Below are positions 27,501 to 42,500 of a DNA stretch of 64,000 nucleotides, piece after piece. Under the pieces are notes generated by a model. That model worked only from the letters and a program-made list of their open reading frames with translations, made no database searches and was not told the origin of the DNA. The position numbers and the translations under genes are program-made. Position 1 is the stretch's first letter. Each line of letters starts with the position of its first letter. The stretch is from Lineus longissimus (lineage: Eukaryota; Nemertea; Pilidiophora; Heteronemertea; Lineidae): NCBI RefSeq assembly GCF_910592395.1, contig NC_088312.1:21457292-21521291 (forward strand), written 5' to 3'.

Positions 27501-30500
27501 TGCAAACTGCAAGAAGATGAGCGTAGACCCTGAGGACAGCTCCCTTGACTTGATTTCCTCTATGACTGCTAGGAGCTGTCCTCGGGGTCTACGCTCGTCT
27601 TCTTGCAGCTTGCATGCACTCCATTTCTATGACTGCTATCTCCTCTTCTAATAAGTTTGTATTAATTTCTTATAGGGAAACGAGTGCCAGGATTCTTCCC
27701 CTGTCCTCCGGGCTATTTCTGCCCCGACGGCACAGGCCGCAACTGGTCGCCATGTCCGCAGGGAACATTCAGCAATGCCGTGAGCCTGAGCCAAGCCTCG
27801 CAGTGCCAACAGTGTACCGCTGGGATGTTTTGTGATGGGACGAACCTGACCGCTCCAGTTGGTGAATGTGCCCCTGGCTTTTTTTGTACACTGGGCGTAG
27901 ATGTCTCGTCCCCAACTGGCAACCATTCTAGAGAAGGTGCTGTTTGCCCTGTGGGGTATTTCTGTCCTCGAGGTAGTGGGAGGCCACAGTGTTGTCCAGC
28001 AGGAACCTACCAGGTAAATTTGAGTGAGACTAACAACCCTGTTGTGCGCCAGTTTACATTCGGAGTTGCTTGAGAACCTAAATAGAGACTGAAGAGACTT
28101 GGTTCAATTAGGCTCAGCCAGTGCCACTCGGTACTTTTAGCTGACCAGAAAAAGCCCAGGTTTGCACCGAATGCGGGCTCCCTGGTTTCTGCTGAAATGT
28201 TTCTGAATAAAGCTGGGGAATGATTGTAAAGGGGCTTTGAGACAGTACAACTGTCCTCAGTAGAGTACAAAAGTGCAAAATAAGAACTTGTATTTCTTTT
28301 ACATTTTTTCGCTCCAATGAGTAAAAAAATATGTCTTTCAGGATGAGATTGGTCAAGTGGCTTGCAAGACCTGCCCACCAGGTTACTTCTGTCTAGAAAA
28401 CTCCACAGAATATCTGCCGAACTATTGCCCTGAAGGGCACTTTTGCCCTAATGGAACAGAGTATGGCAAGCAGTATAAATGTCCGAAGGGGTCATTCAAC
28501 AACCTAACCGGTATGTGCAACAAGTTCATAAGCTGATGAGTTTTGTTTGGGGGACTTTGTACTAAAAACTACTCTGACTAAATGGTAGCTTTCTTTGCCT
28601 TGAATTATTTTGCTTTCCGTCTCCCCCCTTACAACATATGTCCAATTTACATGTCAGTATGTTGACACATCACATTTTCAAGTAATATTTTCCTGTTTCA
28701 GGCCAGTATACTGTCACTGCATGCATGCAGTGTCCACCTGGGTTATACTGTGCTGGCCTGGGCAATGTCAACACCACTGGCCCCTGTGACCAAGGGTGGT
28801 ACTGCACGTTAGCTGCCGATTCTCAAAGACCGACCTCACCAACAGGTGGCAAATGTCAACCAGGTAATATTGCCTATATTGTGATCAGGCTGCTCTCATA
28901 TTTCAAAAACATGTTTTTAACCCACTCTGGATCAGTTCCTGAATACCATCTCCCTATCGTTTTCGGTACCCTTGAACTTTCAATGTGTGCTTCATTCTAG
29001 GCCAGTACTGTCCTCAAGGAAGCCCACGCCCTCTACCATGTGAACCTGGTAAATACTGTGACAAGCCCGGACTTGCTGTGCCCACTGGAGAATGCTCTGC
29101 TGGCTACTACTGTACCTGGAACTCAACAGCAAAGAGACCTACTGGAACTGGAGGTTGGTTAACGTTTCATATCGTACTCCTTTTGGACCACTTCGTCGAA
29201 CAGTCGTCAATGTTGCCAATAAACTGCATATTCTCAGCAAGTCCTCGCAAAAAGGCTTTGTCATTTGACTTTGTATTTTTCAGGTGATATTTGTAGACCT
29301 GGTTATTACTGTCCAGAAGGCAGTGGTGCAGAGATAGCTTGCCCTCCTGGTACCTACCAGCCCAGCAGGGGTGGCCAGAACCAAACTTGGTGTCTGGTAT
29401 GCCCTGCGGGGAAATACTGCAATGACTCTGGGTTGGCTCGACCTGTGGGATACTGTCAGGCTGGTAAGTGATGTTGTACATACTCCTTGCTGTGTTTCCC
29501 TCTGCCTACACTTCCCCTTGGAGTGTTTGTGTGCACCCAGCCTAGTCTCTGACTTCAATGTTTATAATTATTGCTATTTTTGACTTTGACTCATCAAACT
29601 AAATGAACTTTTTATTTCCAGGTTATTTCTGCCCACCAAACCAAGTTGTTGCCAATCCTAGCAAATATGAGTGTCCAATCTGGAAGGTCTGTGTTGCTGG
29701 ATCCAGCGCTCCTAAAAGTTGTTCAGGTGGAACGTACCAAGATGAAGTGCGACAAGAATCATGCAAATTCTGCCCGGCTGGTTATACCTGTCATAGTTAC
29801 TATGGTAACGTGGTGAATGTTACAATGGCGCCATGTCCTCAAGGTCATTACTGCCTGAATGGTACCAAGTCTCCAGATGATTACCCATGTCCTGCTGGCA
29901 CTTATTACAACGGGAGAGGGATTCGGGAGGAGAGGGAGTGTCTTTCTTGCTTAGGTGAGCAGAAATCCGCCACAGAACCATACTAATGAATGTAGGATTT
30001 GGTGCAAATCAGTTGCGACATTGCAAGATCCTTGCATCTAAGTAAATTTAGACAAGAACATAAGAAATGTGGTTGGAGTTGCCCTGATGTGAGATGTGAG
30101 AGGCGTTGATTGTACCACAGAGTTTCAAGAAAAACTATGGATGATCCTTCATCAAATTCTGCTGATTAAGTTGATAAAAGCATTAGTCCAATGGATAAAT
30201 TAACACATATTGGAGAATTCAGGCCTTTACTAATGTAAGATTTTCCATTCAGGTGGCTACTACTGCCCCCAAGGAGGAGTGAAGTTCCCCTCTCTTCCCT
30301 GTGATGCTGGCTTCTACTGTCGATCAGGTGCAAAGACATCAAAGCCAAGACAAGGTGCCATGGCTGATATATGCCCAGCTGGGTATTATTGTCCTCAACA
30401 AACATCAGAACCGGTCCCTTGTCCTAGAGGGTCATTCTCTAACCTCACAGGGCTTGAGAGACCAGCAGAATGCAAGCCGTGTACCAAGGGTAAGCATTGA

Positions 30501-33500
30501 TGACTTCTAAAAGAACATTCCGAGACTTGATATCTCATTGTTTGTTTAGGTACTTTGTCGTTCATTTTCGATTTTAGGTTGGTACTGCAATGACTTGGCA
30601 ATGACTGTTCCTCTCACAAGATGTAAGGCAGGCTTCTTCTGTCCGACTGGCTCTGTTGTACCATACGACAAACCTTGTCCTGCTGGGAGTTACTGCCCGG
30701 TTGGAAGTCAAGTTGGCAGTCCTTGTCCAAGAGGAACGTGGTCGAACACTACAAGGTTATATACATCTAGACAATGCAAGCCATGCCCACGTGGGTGGTA
30801 CTGCCAGAAGACAGGGCTCAGACAGCCGGAGGGTCTCTGTCAACAAGGTTACTACTGCCCTCAAGGTAAAGTTATAAAATCAGCTTGTTTCTTAGTATCA
30901 GACTGCTACTGCAGTCAGCTGATATGATTATGATGTGTAGGTTTTCTGTCATATGAACAGTCATTGCTTGATGACTTAGTGGTAATGCAGAGTGGTGTCA
31001 AAGAAGCTCTTGGAACCAGTTTGTCAACTTTCTGTCTCTGTTTTCTCTAGGTTCATTCAAGCCAGCATCTGTTGTCTGCCCAGCCTGGTTCCACTGTCCA
31101 GAAGGCTCCGACTGGCCAAAGTCGTGTCCTCCAGGGTCTTACACTAATGCGACAGGCCTCTGGCAGTGCTTGACATGTCCAATGGGGTGAGTGTGCAGAA
31201 CTTTATAGGAATACAGGACTACACCTAGGAAGAGGACTGTGCAAGTGCAACTGGTTTTATTGAGAATGAAGGACTAAAAAATGAGCACTTTTTTAACTTT
31301 TGCATGATTGTTACAATTTGACATTTTCAGGTTTTACTGCTTGCCAGTGAATTCAACCGCCGTTATTGGGAAATTTACCTGTCCACGTGGTTATTACTGT
31401 CCACTGGGCACAGGGTTGAACATTCAACCTTGTCCAAAGGGAACCTATGGCACACGTAGTGGATGTCATATGGTAAGTTTTAAAAAAGAGTAAAGGTCGT
31501 CACTCATGTTCTTTTTTCATGTCACACATATTGTAGACATGCCGTAACATAATTTTTGTCGTCATTTTCCTCAAAGTATCCCATGAATTTTGTTTCAGTC
31601 CAAGCAGTGTACCCAATGTGACGGTGGTTACTACTGCATCAAAGAGGGCGCTACTGCTATGTCTGGGAAGTGCCGGGAGGGATATTTCTGTGAGACAGGA
31701 GTCGATACGCCAACACCTCATGTTCTGCAAGATCAGAAGAGGAACTGGAATATGAGTGAGAGGATCTGCCATGTGAAAGGGCAGCATTCGGGTAGGTTTG
31801 TTTCTGTGAGTTACATCCATATGACACCAGTCAAAGCCAGCTAGGGCTCAGGTCGAGTCTCTTTGGTAGTCTGGTGGTTTCGATGTCTATCATTTCTTTT
31901 GTCATTTTAACATCTGATAATGGCAGTGCTAGTCGAGGGCATTCCTGACTTTGAACTTCATGGTTGAATGTGGATTTGTATCATCACAAAAGCTATTGCT
32001 ATTTCCAGGTTTTGGCGGTATATGTCCCCAAGGTTCCATGTGCCCAGAAGGCAGCTCGGCACCGGTCGGCTGCTCGCCGGGAACCTATCAAGACCAGGAA
32101 GGTCACGGCCATTGCAAGCCTTGCGTCCCAGGGTTCTACTGCCAGGGTAACAGCACCCAGTACCTCCGCAGCCCTTGCCCTAGTGGTTTCTACTGTCCTG
32201 TTGGGACCAGTGAAGCTCATCAGTATCCATGCCCTGCAGGGACTTTCAATCCGATCACGACACAATTGAATGTCACGAGCTGCTTGTCTTGTGCGCCGGG
32301 GAAGTACTGCCAAGGAACTGGCTTGTCTTCTGTGACTGGGAACTGCAGGTGAGCAGGTTTCTGCCAATTAGGAAGTGAGGGCCATCACCAAAACTTCATG
32401 AAATACAACTCCAAATTACCTCTCATGGCAAAATCAGCATTTGAAAATTAGCTTCGATCAGTAGCATCGCTTGGAATTGGATCACATTTGATGACATTGA
32501 TGTCTGGTATGATATTCTCGACTCTTTTCAGTGCTGGGTGGTACTGCAGTAAAGGTGCCATGGGCCCAATGCCAACTGACCCAACTCAAGGTGGTGAATG
32601 TCCTAGTGGGTTCTACTGTCCTGTTGGGAGTGAGAGGCCTGTGCCCTGTGATGGGGGCTGGTACTGTGATAGAGATGGTCTGAGTAAGCCTACAGCTCTA
32701 TGCAGCCAAGGTAAGGTGCAAATTTTAGATATGATTTTGGTAAGTTGAACACATACTTGACAAACCAAGAAAATCATGACTAGGAAAGATTTTCCCGAGT
32801 GGTCTGCCATTAAGTCTTGCAAGTCATCTAGTACTTGAAACTTCTGGTCTTAAGATAACTTGTTCCTTTCCAGGTTATTTCTGTCTTGGAAGTGCCACCG
32901 TCAACAACCCAACAGATGGGAAAACGGGAAACATTTGTCCACACGGCTTCTATTGTCCCAAGGGAAGTAAGGTTGGCATCGCCTGCCCTCCTGGGTACTA
33001 TCTTGATTATACAGGTGCAAGCGTTGCAACAAACTGTAAGATTTGCACAAAAGGTGAGTTGGAGATCTTTCAAATTTTGTTGCTTTATTTTGAGGGTTGT
33101 CTGCTGAGGCAAATCCAAGTATTTGAAACTTTGGTAGGTAGCAGCAATCAGTGTGTCTAAGCAACCCAACATGCTATAGGATGAGAACCAAAACACTTAT
33201 CAGTCTTGAACTGGAATAGAATTTGGCCATGTCGATTAAGAAGGGTCTCCAAAAGGTTATGAGTGGATTGTTGTCCATCTTCTCCTTCACAGGCAAATAC
33301 TGCGATGGTGAGGGCCTGACACGGCCCACTGGGAAGTGTTCCAAAGGTTACTACTGCCCTCCAGGACAGCAAGATCATAAGCCGAGCAACTACTCGTGTC
33401 CATTAGCTCACCACTGCCCCGTTGGAAGTGCAGAGCCTAAAGCATGTCTTTCAGGATTTTATCAGGTAAGGCCACAGCAAGTGATGTAGGAGAGCTAGTA

Positions 33501-36500
33501 GTGAAGTCCAATCAGATAAAGTCACATTTATAATGACCTTGAGCTTAGTGTTGCTTCAGTGTTAATTTCAATGGATATCATGAACCAGCTGCGGGTGAAA
33601 TCTTTAATATAACTTGTTTTCTAAAAGTAAACTTCACCTCATATTTTCAGGATACCATGACCAGCTCACAGTGTAAAAACTGTCCTCGCGGCTTCTCCTG
33701 TAATGCTACTTTGGTGCCTGTGTCATTCTATGGGAATTACTCTTGTCCAATGGGGTACTACTGTCTAGAGAAAACCCAACACGCTCAGCAGTTCCCGTGT
33801 CCTCTTGGGACTTTCTACAACATTACAGGTAGGTTGATTAAATTTGCCTGTCGTTATCTGTGCCAATGAAGTCCTGCTTCTTGCATTGCTCCTTGTGTCG
33901 AAACGACAGGTGTCAGCTCTGAATTGTTTGTGTTTTCACAGGTGCTCAGAAGCGTACAGACTGTATTCCTTGCCCAGGAGGCCTGGTCTGCGACGAACTT
34001 GGCTTGGTTGCACCTTACAAGGAATGTCCCCCTGGATTCTACTGTCGCCAAGGAGTCAAGTCCCTGAAACCTAAACAAGGTATTTCAGTATTTCTTCCAC
34101 AGCGTTTGCTCTTGTGACTGTGAGGTTTGTTGTGTGTCATGACAGTTGGCTCCAATGGCCTGCCTTTGCCATCTTTGACCACATCTGAATCAAGTTGTGA
34201 GAAGCATAGATGCCGACCCTCCCAGGAAAACTGGTGCCCTCCCTATTTTGCTGTTGATCTCCTGGAGTGAGATCCAGCTGGGAGACACCTTTACCTTAGA
34301 CACATAGAGTGGAACAGGAATTTCTCTCTTGCTCTTCAGGGCCGTACCTTGGAGATGTCTGCCCTGCCGGTTTCTTCTGCCCCCAGAGAACTGCCTGGCC
34401 AGTCCCCTGTCCTGAAGGCACATTCAGTAATGAGAAAGGACTCTCAGACGGCCGCCAATGTAACAATTGCACTGCAGGATATTTCTGTAACAAGACAGGT
34501 ATGTAACGTTTGATGATAACTTTATTGAAGGGGAGCAACTATCATGAACACCTTTGATGTGGAGAATTCCATTTCTTGTCTGGCCAGTTATGCCTCTGTC
34601 CAAGTAGTAGGGTGCTACAGTTAAAAGGCCTGTGTCGTTAAGCTTGTAGTTGTGGCTCAAGTCCAATTGGGGCTTGAGCCAAAATGCTCTGTACATAGAA
34701 GCTCCTTAGTGTCAGCAAGGTGTGCTACTAATAGATGAGATTCAGGGTCGTAATTGCAAAAAGAAGTCAAGAAGGACGTTACACCACAGGCAGAGATGAT
34801 TGCCAGGTGCGGGGGGAGGGGGGCAGTCCATGATGTCAGACCACATCAAAATTAGCCACCTCGGCCGAATCTTCAAGGTGACCGAAAGTGGGGATTGGTC
34901 AGGAACCAGCTAGAAAAAGATGTCTACCCTCTGGTTGACTGGCACCATGAATGCGCATCTGATGTCAAGCACATCATTCCATTTTCAGCCTTGACGAGTG
35001 TCGTTGGGAAGTGCCACCAACGTTTCTACTGCCCTGTGGGCTCCAAGAGACAGGAGGAGATCATCTGTCCTCAGGGTCATTTCTGCCCGACCGGAAGTGC
35101 TGATCCGCACCCTTGCTTGCCTGGAACTTTCAGCTATAGGCGTGGTCTCTACAGGGTGGAGCAGTGTGAGAAGTGTGCCCCTGGGCTGTTCTGTAATGAT
35201 AGCGGACTGGTGGAACCAGTTGGATCTTGTCAACCAGGTATGGAGAATTCAAACCCTCTGCTGTGACTCTGTCTTCTCATCTGCTCCTGCTAGAGATTGA
35301 ATTTGAATGCAGGAGCCATCATTCGAGAATGTCATGTGGGAAAGGGTAAAGATTTCAGGAAATAGATGCAGATATGTTGACAAAAGTGTTGTCTGATGTG
35401 TCTTATATCCCTTCAAGGTTTCTACTGCCCCCTTGGGTCCGACTCCTCTTCTAAAATCATCTGCCCAGTTGGTAGACACTGCCCACAAGGTTCCCACATC
35501 CCAAAGGCCTGCTTGCCTGGCTTCTTCACGAACGATACCGGAGAAGACATCTGCCATACCTGTCCTGCTGGCTACTACTGCCTCCCTGATTTCGTCGTCG
35601 CCGGCAAACATGAAACTACGACTCGGTTGTGCCCGCAGGGGTATTGGTGCCCGGATGAGACTGGTTACAACTGGCGGCCTTGCCCAAGGGGCACCTATGG
35701 TGCCAAGCGGCGTCTGGTCACAAGAGAGGAATGCACTGAATGTGATGGGGGAAAGTTTTGTGAAAGTAAGTTGAATGGTCGGCTTGGGTCAAGGTTTGAG
35801 GAAATTTGAGCTGATGTTGACCAGGTTTTATCAAACACATAAATGTACATGGAATGTTTCAAAAAGTAGTGTCAAAGGCGTAGAACTGGTGAATCCGAAT
35901 GGGAGCAATGGTATGGGAGAGTGGTTCATAGATATGCTTTTTCTCAGAATTTATTGAAGTATAAGATCATGTTTTTCTTCAGGGCCTGGTTTGACAGCAA
36001 CCACTGGTGATTGCAGTGTTGGATACTTCTGCATCTCTGGTGCAAAAAAAGCCAACCCACTCGCAGCAAACATCACAGGTTGCAGCATTGATGGAACAAA
36101 TGAGACAAAAGCTGACGTCTGCCCTGTTGGCCACTACTGCCCTCAAGGATCACCGCTACCATTGAAATGTCCAGCTGGGAGTTACCAAAACTTGACAGGT
36201 CAAGGTCATTGCCTTCGGTGCCCATCTGGGTACTTCTGTTATGCCAACACGTCCGATTTCACGGAGTTTCCATGTCCAGAAGGTCATTACTGTCTAATTG
36301 GTACAAGAGAACCAAGGCAGACACCTTGTACTCCGGGGACTTACAACGACAGATTCAGGCAACCGAATGTCGCCTCATGCTTGCCATGTGACCCTGGAAC
36401 ATACTGCGTCGGACCTGGGGCTGTTGTCCCAACAGCTAACTGCTCTGGCGGATGGTATTGCAAATTGGGTGCTTTTTCTCCTGAGGTTAGTTTGATTCAA

Positions 36501-39500
36501 CTTCTTTTGAAAACTTGCAGCCAAATTGTCAATTGCTTGAAGAGTCCAGTCTGCCCATGGCATTATATCAGTTTTTCCTCTTCCTAGGCGCTAGCATCCA
36601 ATGGTGATTGGACCTCATCAGCCTGGGTAAATACTACTATGCTACCAGAGCCAAAGGAGACTGGTCAATAAAGATAATCACAGACAGATCTGTAATACAT
36701 GTTAACTTTTTTGTTTTTTGAAATGATATGATAACATGTGTTCGTGTTCCTTTGCAGCCATCGGATGGTACTGGTGGTAAATGTGGTCCTGGGACGTACT
36801 GCCCATCGGGGTCACACACCCCACTCAAGTGTACTCCAGGTTACTACTGTGATGTATCGGGCCTGGCAGCAGTTGCTGGGCCATGTGAGCCTGGCTGGTA
36901 CTGTCCCTTAGGGTCCACGTCCCCAAGACAGATACGTTGTCCCAGGGGTCACCACTGTATTGAAGTAAGTCCACACCCAAGTGCTTGTTTGTCGGGGACC
37001 TATGGACCAAGAGAGGGCTTGAGGTCACAACAAGAATGCAGTATATGTGATGCTGGGTTTTATTGTGAGGTTCTTGGAGCATCGCGTGTTACTGGAAAGT
37101 GTAAAAGAGGTGAGTAGAAAAGATGTACTGGAAAACCATCTTGTTTAATGTGTAACCTTTTGGAGCGAGCAAGTTGGTGGTGGTAAGAGCTCCTTCTCAT
37201 ACTGCATTTGCTCCTCTAAAGCGGCACACAAACTAGTGTCTTTTGTTCCAGCGATTGTGGTTGGAATGCGGCCGCTGATTGGTTACATTATTATTCGTCA
37301 TGTTGTGACTGCGTTGCTGATCACAGCAACTAAAGTAACCTGTTTGTATGACACTTTTCTTCTCTCTGTGACTAGTTTATTGTCTCTTTCAGGCTTCTTC
37401 TGTCCACCTGGTCAAAACTCATCCATCCCATTTGAGCACATTTGTCCCACTGGACACTACTGCCTTGAGGGAAGCGCCCTACCAGAGACATGCAACAATG
37501 GCTTCTATCAGAATGAACAAGGGTCGTTTCAGTGCAAGATTTGCCCAATGGGTGAGTGCGTCTCCTGTTTTATGACAGGTATGTTACGATCGGTATTTGG
37601 AATGAGGGAAAGTGCCGGGGACATGCGTGCATGTTTGTGGCACATTGGCAGGAAGAGTATCCAAAATCTAACCAATACACACACGGAATAGGAACCTGAC
37701 AAGATCTCGCTACACAAATCTGCTGGACATCTTACGTGCTGACCTCGAGGCCGTCAAAGATAACATGCTTGTGACAAATGGCTGATGTGGGCTGTGCAAG
37801 GGATGTCATACGACTACCGCTGCTGCAAGGTACGGTAAGTTTGTTCACAGTCTTTTCGCAGAAGTGAAAGTTGTTCTCTTCTTCTTCAGGTTATTTTTGT
37901 GACAATTCATTGGTACCTGTATCCTCCCTCCGGAACAACTCCTGTCCCAAGGGCTTTTATTGTCCAGAAGGCACCAAGGAGGCTCAGGAATTTCCCTGCT
38001 GGCCTGGTACATTCAACCCCAAGACTGGCCAGTACCATCGCTATGCTTGCCAGCCATGTTTGCCTGGATACTACTGTGGTTCCCCGGGATTGGAAGAGCC
38101 AGAAGGGCTTTGTGATGCAGGGTGAGCTATTACATTTGTTTGCTGGAGACCATTTGAGTTGTCAACCCTAATCTTCTGAGCTATGTTGAAGGTTGAGCAA
38201 TGCTTTGAGGAATGTTTGGAGATTAAGGTCCTTGGAATTCAGGTTAATAAAAGAAGTGAAGATGGAGAGGTCACACATTCTATGGTTGCTCTGCAACATG
38301 CAATCTTGCGTGTTTTGAGTGTTACATTTGGCTCAGTGATTGACCCAAGGATTCAAATTCCAGTCAAATCTTGGGATAATGTGAAAATATCCTCCATCTA
38401 GGTACTACTGCCCAGGTGGTGATGAAACCTCCCGCCCCATGTCCACTCTCTGCCCAGCAGGCAGCTACTGCCCAACAGGCAGTCCTCTCCCTATTGCCTG
38501 CCCTGATGGTACCATGACCCTGGGCAAGGGGGCCAAGAATGAAACAGACTGTGACCTGTGTCGGCCCGGGAGGTACTGCACTGCGGAAACCTCCAGATTA
38601 GGTATAACCTTGGTTCTTATTTCATTCACCATCATTTTGAAATCAATGGTTGACAACTCTCTGTGACTGGCTGCTGGCATATCCTTGGAATAATGGCCAT
38701 CAAAGTGACTAAGCCGCCTGTGAATGTGATGAATTTAAACTTATTCATTGAGCAAGTGAACAGCTTCTATTCAGCAACAAATTTTGCAGTGTTACGTGTC
38801 AGATGACTGCAATCGTTTCATGTTCTGCTATGAAGAAGTATTTGTTGCCACATTTTTCTTCAGGTTACAGCCTTCCATGTCATGCTGGCTATATCTGTCT
38901 GAATGGATCAGACGTCCCCAAGCCCACTGACGGCAGGAAGGGATTCATCTGTCCCAAGGGGCACTACTGTCTCGCCGGAGGAGTAGAGGCTTTACCTTGT
39001 CCGAAGGGCAGATATGCACCCTCTCTTGGATACTGTGAGTTACTTGTCTTAGATATCATGTGTTCAGGTTCTTGACAGGATGTGTACTCAAGTGAAATAT
39101 CGGCTGTTATCTGTCTAAAATTGAGCAAACCTGACAGCTTGTTGTTTTACCACTTGCTTTAAGTTCCAAGTCTGAGGTTTGGGCTGCCCTAGGTTCATTG
39201 GTGTGTCCAGAGACTCGACCACAGTGATTTAAATATTCTTACAGTAATACTCTTGCTGTTCTCTGACCAACGGGCTAGAAACTTAATAATGCCTGGGTGT
39301 CCAATGTGTACAGAATCTTTCCTGTCTTCCCTTGCAGCTTCTTGTCTGGTATGTCCCATTGGCCAGACATGCCCCGACTTGGCCATGAATGCATCTCTAC
39401 CTTGTCCAACGGGGCACTATTGCCCACCCGGCACGCAGGATCTTGGGGCACCATGCCCTATTGGTAAGTTCTTGCAGCATCTCTTGGGTCAGTAATGATC

Positions 39501-42500
39501 TATGATACATAAAGTGTCTTCAGTTTGCGACTGCCTTTTGAGCTCATCCTGCCAGTCTCGATTTTAGTACAGAGACTCTCCAGTTCTGTGTTAATTCCAT
39601 TGTTTGACTTTGCATCCCAGGTTCCTACAACCCAAGAGAGGGCCTCCGCTTCTCAGAGCAGTGCCTCCCTTGCCCGGCCGGTCACTACTGCGGCCAGACT
39701 GGCCTGACTGATCCCAGTGGCGAGTGTAAAGCTGGCTTTCTCTGTGTGCAGGCAGCTACTGAAGCAGATCCGAATGATGGGGTCAACATGCCTTGTCCTG
39801 CTGGCCACTACTGCTTACAAGGTAAGAGTGTACTGTCTTTAAAACTGGAGTGTGCATCTTAAAAGTTGGGACAGTACCCTTCAGCACGGATAGACTTTGA
39901 TACAACTCTGATACTGGAACAATTAACTCTGATGCACTTTCTCTTTCATCATGTTGATAATCTGCAGTGTATGTGTCTAACTATAAATATAATACAATCT
40001 TTTCACATATGGAAGGATCCGTGAATGCCACCGCATGTCCTCGAGGAACCCAGCAACATCTGACAGGTGGCACTGAGGAACGCAACTGTAAACCGTGTGT
40101 AGGGAAAGTGCCCTTCAGCTCTGGATAGACTTTGAGACAACTCTGATACTAGAACAATTAACTCTGATGCACTTTCTTCTTCCATCATGTTGATAATCTG
40201 CAGTGTATGTGTCTAACTATAAATATAATACAATCTTTTCACATATTGAAGGATCCGTGAATGCCACCGTGTGTCCTCGAGGAACCCAGCAACCTCTGAC
40301 AGGTGGCGCTGAGGAACGCGACTGTAAACCGTGCCTCGGTGGTTATTACTGCTACGGAGAAGGCCTGCAGACATCATCTGGCAAATGCGATGAACGCTTT
40401 TACTGTCCAGTGCTGGCTAGAGTTGCTATGCCTGATCCTAAAGGCTTCCCTTGTCCTGCTGGTCATTTCTGCACCAAGGGATCTGAGAGGCCTACACCTT
40501 GTCGACCAGGTAAGCTCAACTGAACCACTCGTACATGTAGTATTTTGCATTTTCTCCATTTGCTCAGAGCAATATCATACCCAAACATTTTAAGAGTTTC
40601 CAATGAATCTTCTTTCACAACTTCAATTCTAGGGACATTCCAGCCTAGTGAAGGTGGTGACATGTGCCTCCCCTGCCCAGCAGGCTATCACTGCCCCGCA
40701 AATATCCTAGAACCTGTCCCATGTCCGGCCCACTCGTACTGCCCGGACGGTTCGCCTGAGCCAACCTATTGTCCGAACGGTACCTATACCAAGGAGACAA
40801 CATATGGGTTGCAGGCAGCTTCACAGTGTGAGGAGTGTCCCACAGGTAAAGTCTGCGGCCGAGGTTTCTGTTTATTATTCCATGTACCTTCCATGTGAAT
40901 CTGATGATGGCTCCACACATGTCACATCACCCATGGCCAGAAATGCCACCATGCAGCTGGTCAAGCACCATTCACTCCAAAATTCAGGCAGAAGCCCTTA
41001 TTCCTTTGACCAGTGCAAGTTTCACCACACGATAATCTTATCTTGATTCTACTGTGTCATTCTCAGTAATGGCATTTGATGCCACTCAGTGGCCTACAAA
41101 TGTAATGCACAGGATGTCATTGATTTGATAGTGTTTGAAGACGTACACTTTCTGTAAAGTAATATTCTTTAAAAGACCGTGCACTTTACCCGTGCACTTT
41201 ATCTTCAGCCCTCTCACTATTTTAGGTCGGTTTTGCATGGATGGACAGGTGATCGCCAACTGCTCTGCGGGATACTGGTGCCTTAGGATGAACTCGGTAC
41301 CAGAGCCGTATGGTATCAGTCGCACGATTGGAGGACTCTGTCCAAGAGGGTTCTACTGCCCCGTAGGTAAGAGTGAGGAAGTGGATTTTCGATGAATCCC
41401 TGTGAAGGGTGCAGGAAGACATGTAGTATGAGTTAAGTAATGCTGAAAGGGTTCAGTATTTTTGTGGATGTTGGCAGATATGCTGTAGAACAACCTCTCA
41501 GAATGTAAATTGGCCCATAGGCAAGTGTATGTGTATTAGAATCAGTTTAGGGAATTTGAGTCATACATTTGTATCATGGAATGGTATTCTTCATTGTATC
41601 TCCACCTAGGAACTATCGTCCCCATGACCTGCACTGGAATCAAGGTCATCGATATAGAGGGCGCCATGTCCATTGATGAATGTATCTACTGCCCACCAGG
41701 ACGTATCTGTCCCGATGGGGTCATTGTACCGAAGATGTGTTACCCTGGCCACTATTGCCCTGGCAACAGTACCGTTGAGCCTTGCCGGGAGACTAGCTAC
41801 AATCATTATGAAGGGGCCGAGAATGCCACATGGTGTCGGCCGTGTCCTGCTGGGTTCTGGTGCCATAGCGATGCCATGTCTGAGTTCAATGTTAGCCCGT
41901 GTCCGGCTGGGTTTTACTGCCCTGTGGCAGCTTATAGCCCTATACCCTGTCCACCAGGAACCTACAGGTAGGTTGGTCTTACATTTGACACATTGTACAG
42001 AGCCCTGTCTGGCTGGGTTCCACTGAGGTGATTTACAGCTCTATACCTTGTCAAATGAGAAGCTACAGACTGAAAGTCTATTTGATGTTTGGCACTAAAA
42101 GGAGCCTGTCAGTCATTGTTTAAGCTCTCTTTCAGATACATGTCTTCAACCAAATATTCTTTATATTTCAGGGACACAATTGAAGCTCGTAATGTAACTG
42201 ACTGTCACATCTGCCCACCTGGATACTACTGTCCGGATACGAACTTTACCGTGGCTGGGATACAGTGTGAGGAAGGTCAATACTGCCCCCTAGGGTCAGC
42301 AAATCAAACCATTTGTCTCGCCGGATACTACTGTAACAGATCAAAGACGCAGGAGCCGTGTCCCCCAGGATATTACTGTCAGGTTGGATCAAGTTATCCC
42401 ACTCCTTGTCCACCTGGACATTTCTGTGTTGGTCCACCATGCGGTGCCACTCGTCCAGGTAAAGCACATTTTGGACATTTGGTTTACACTTGATAACAGG

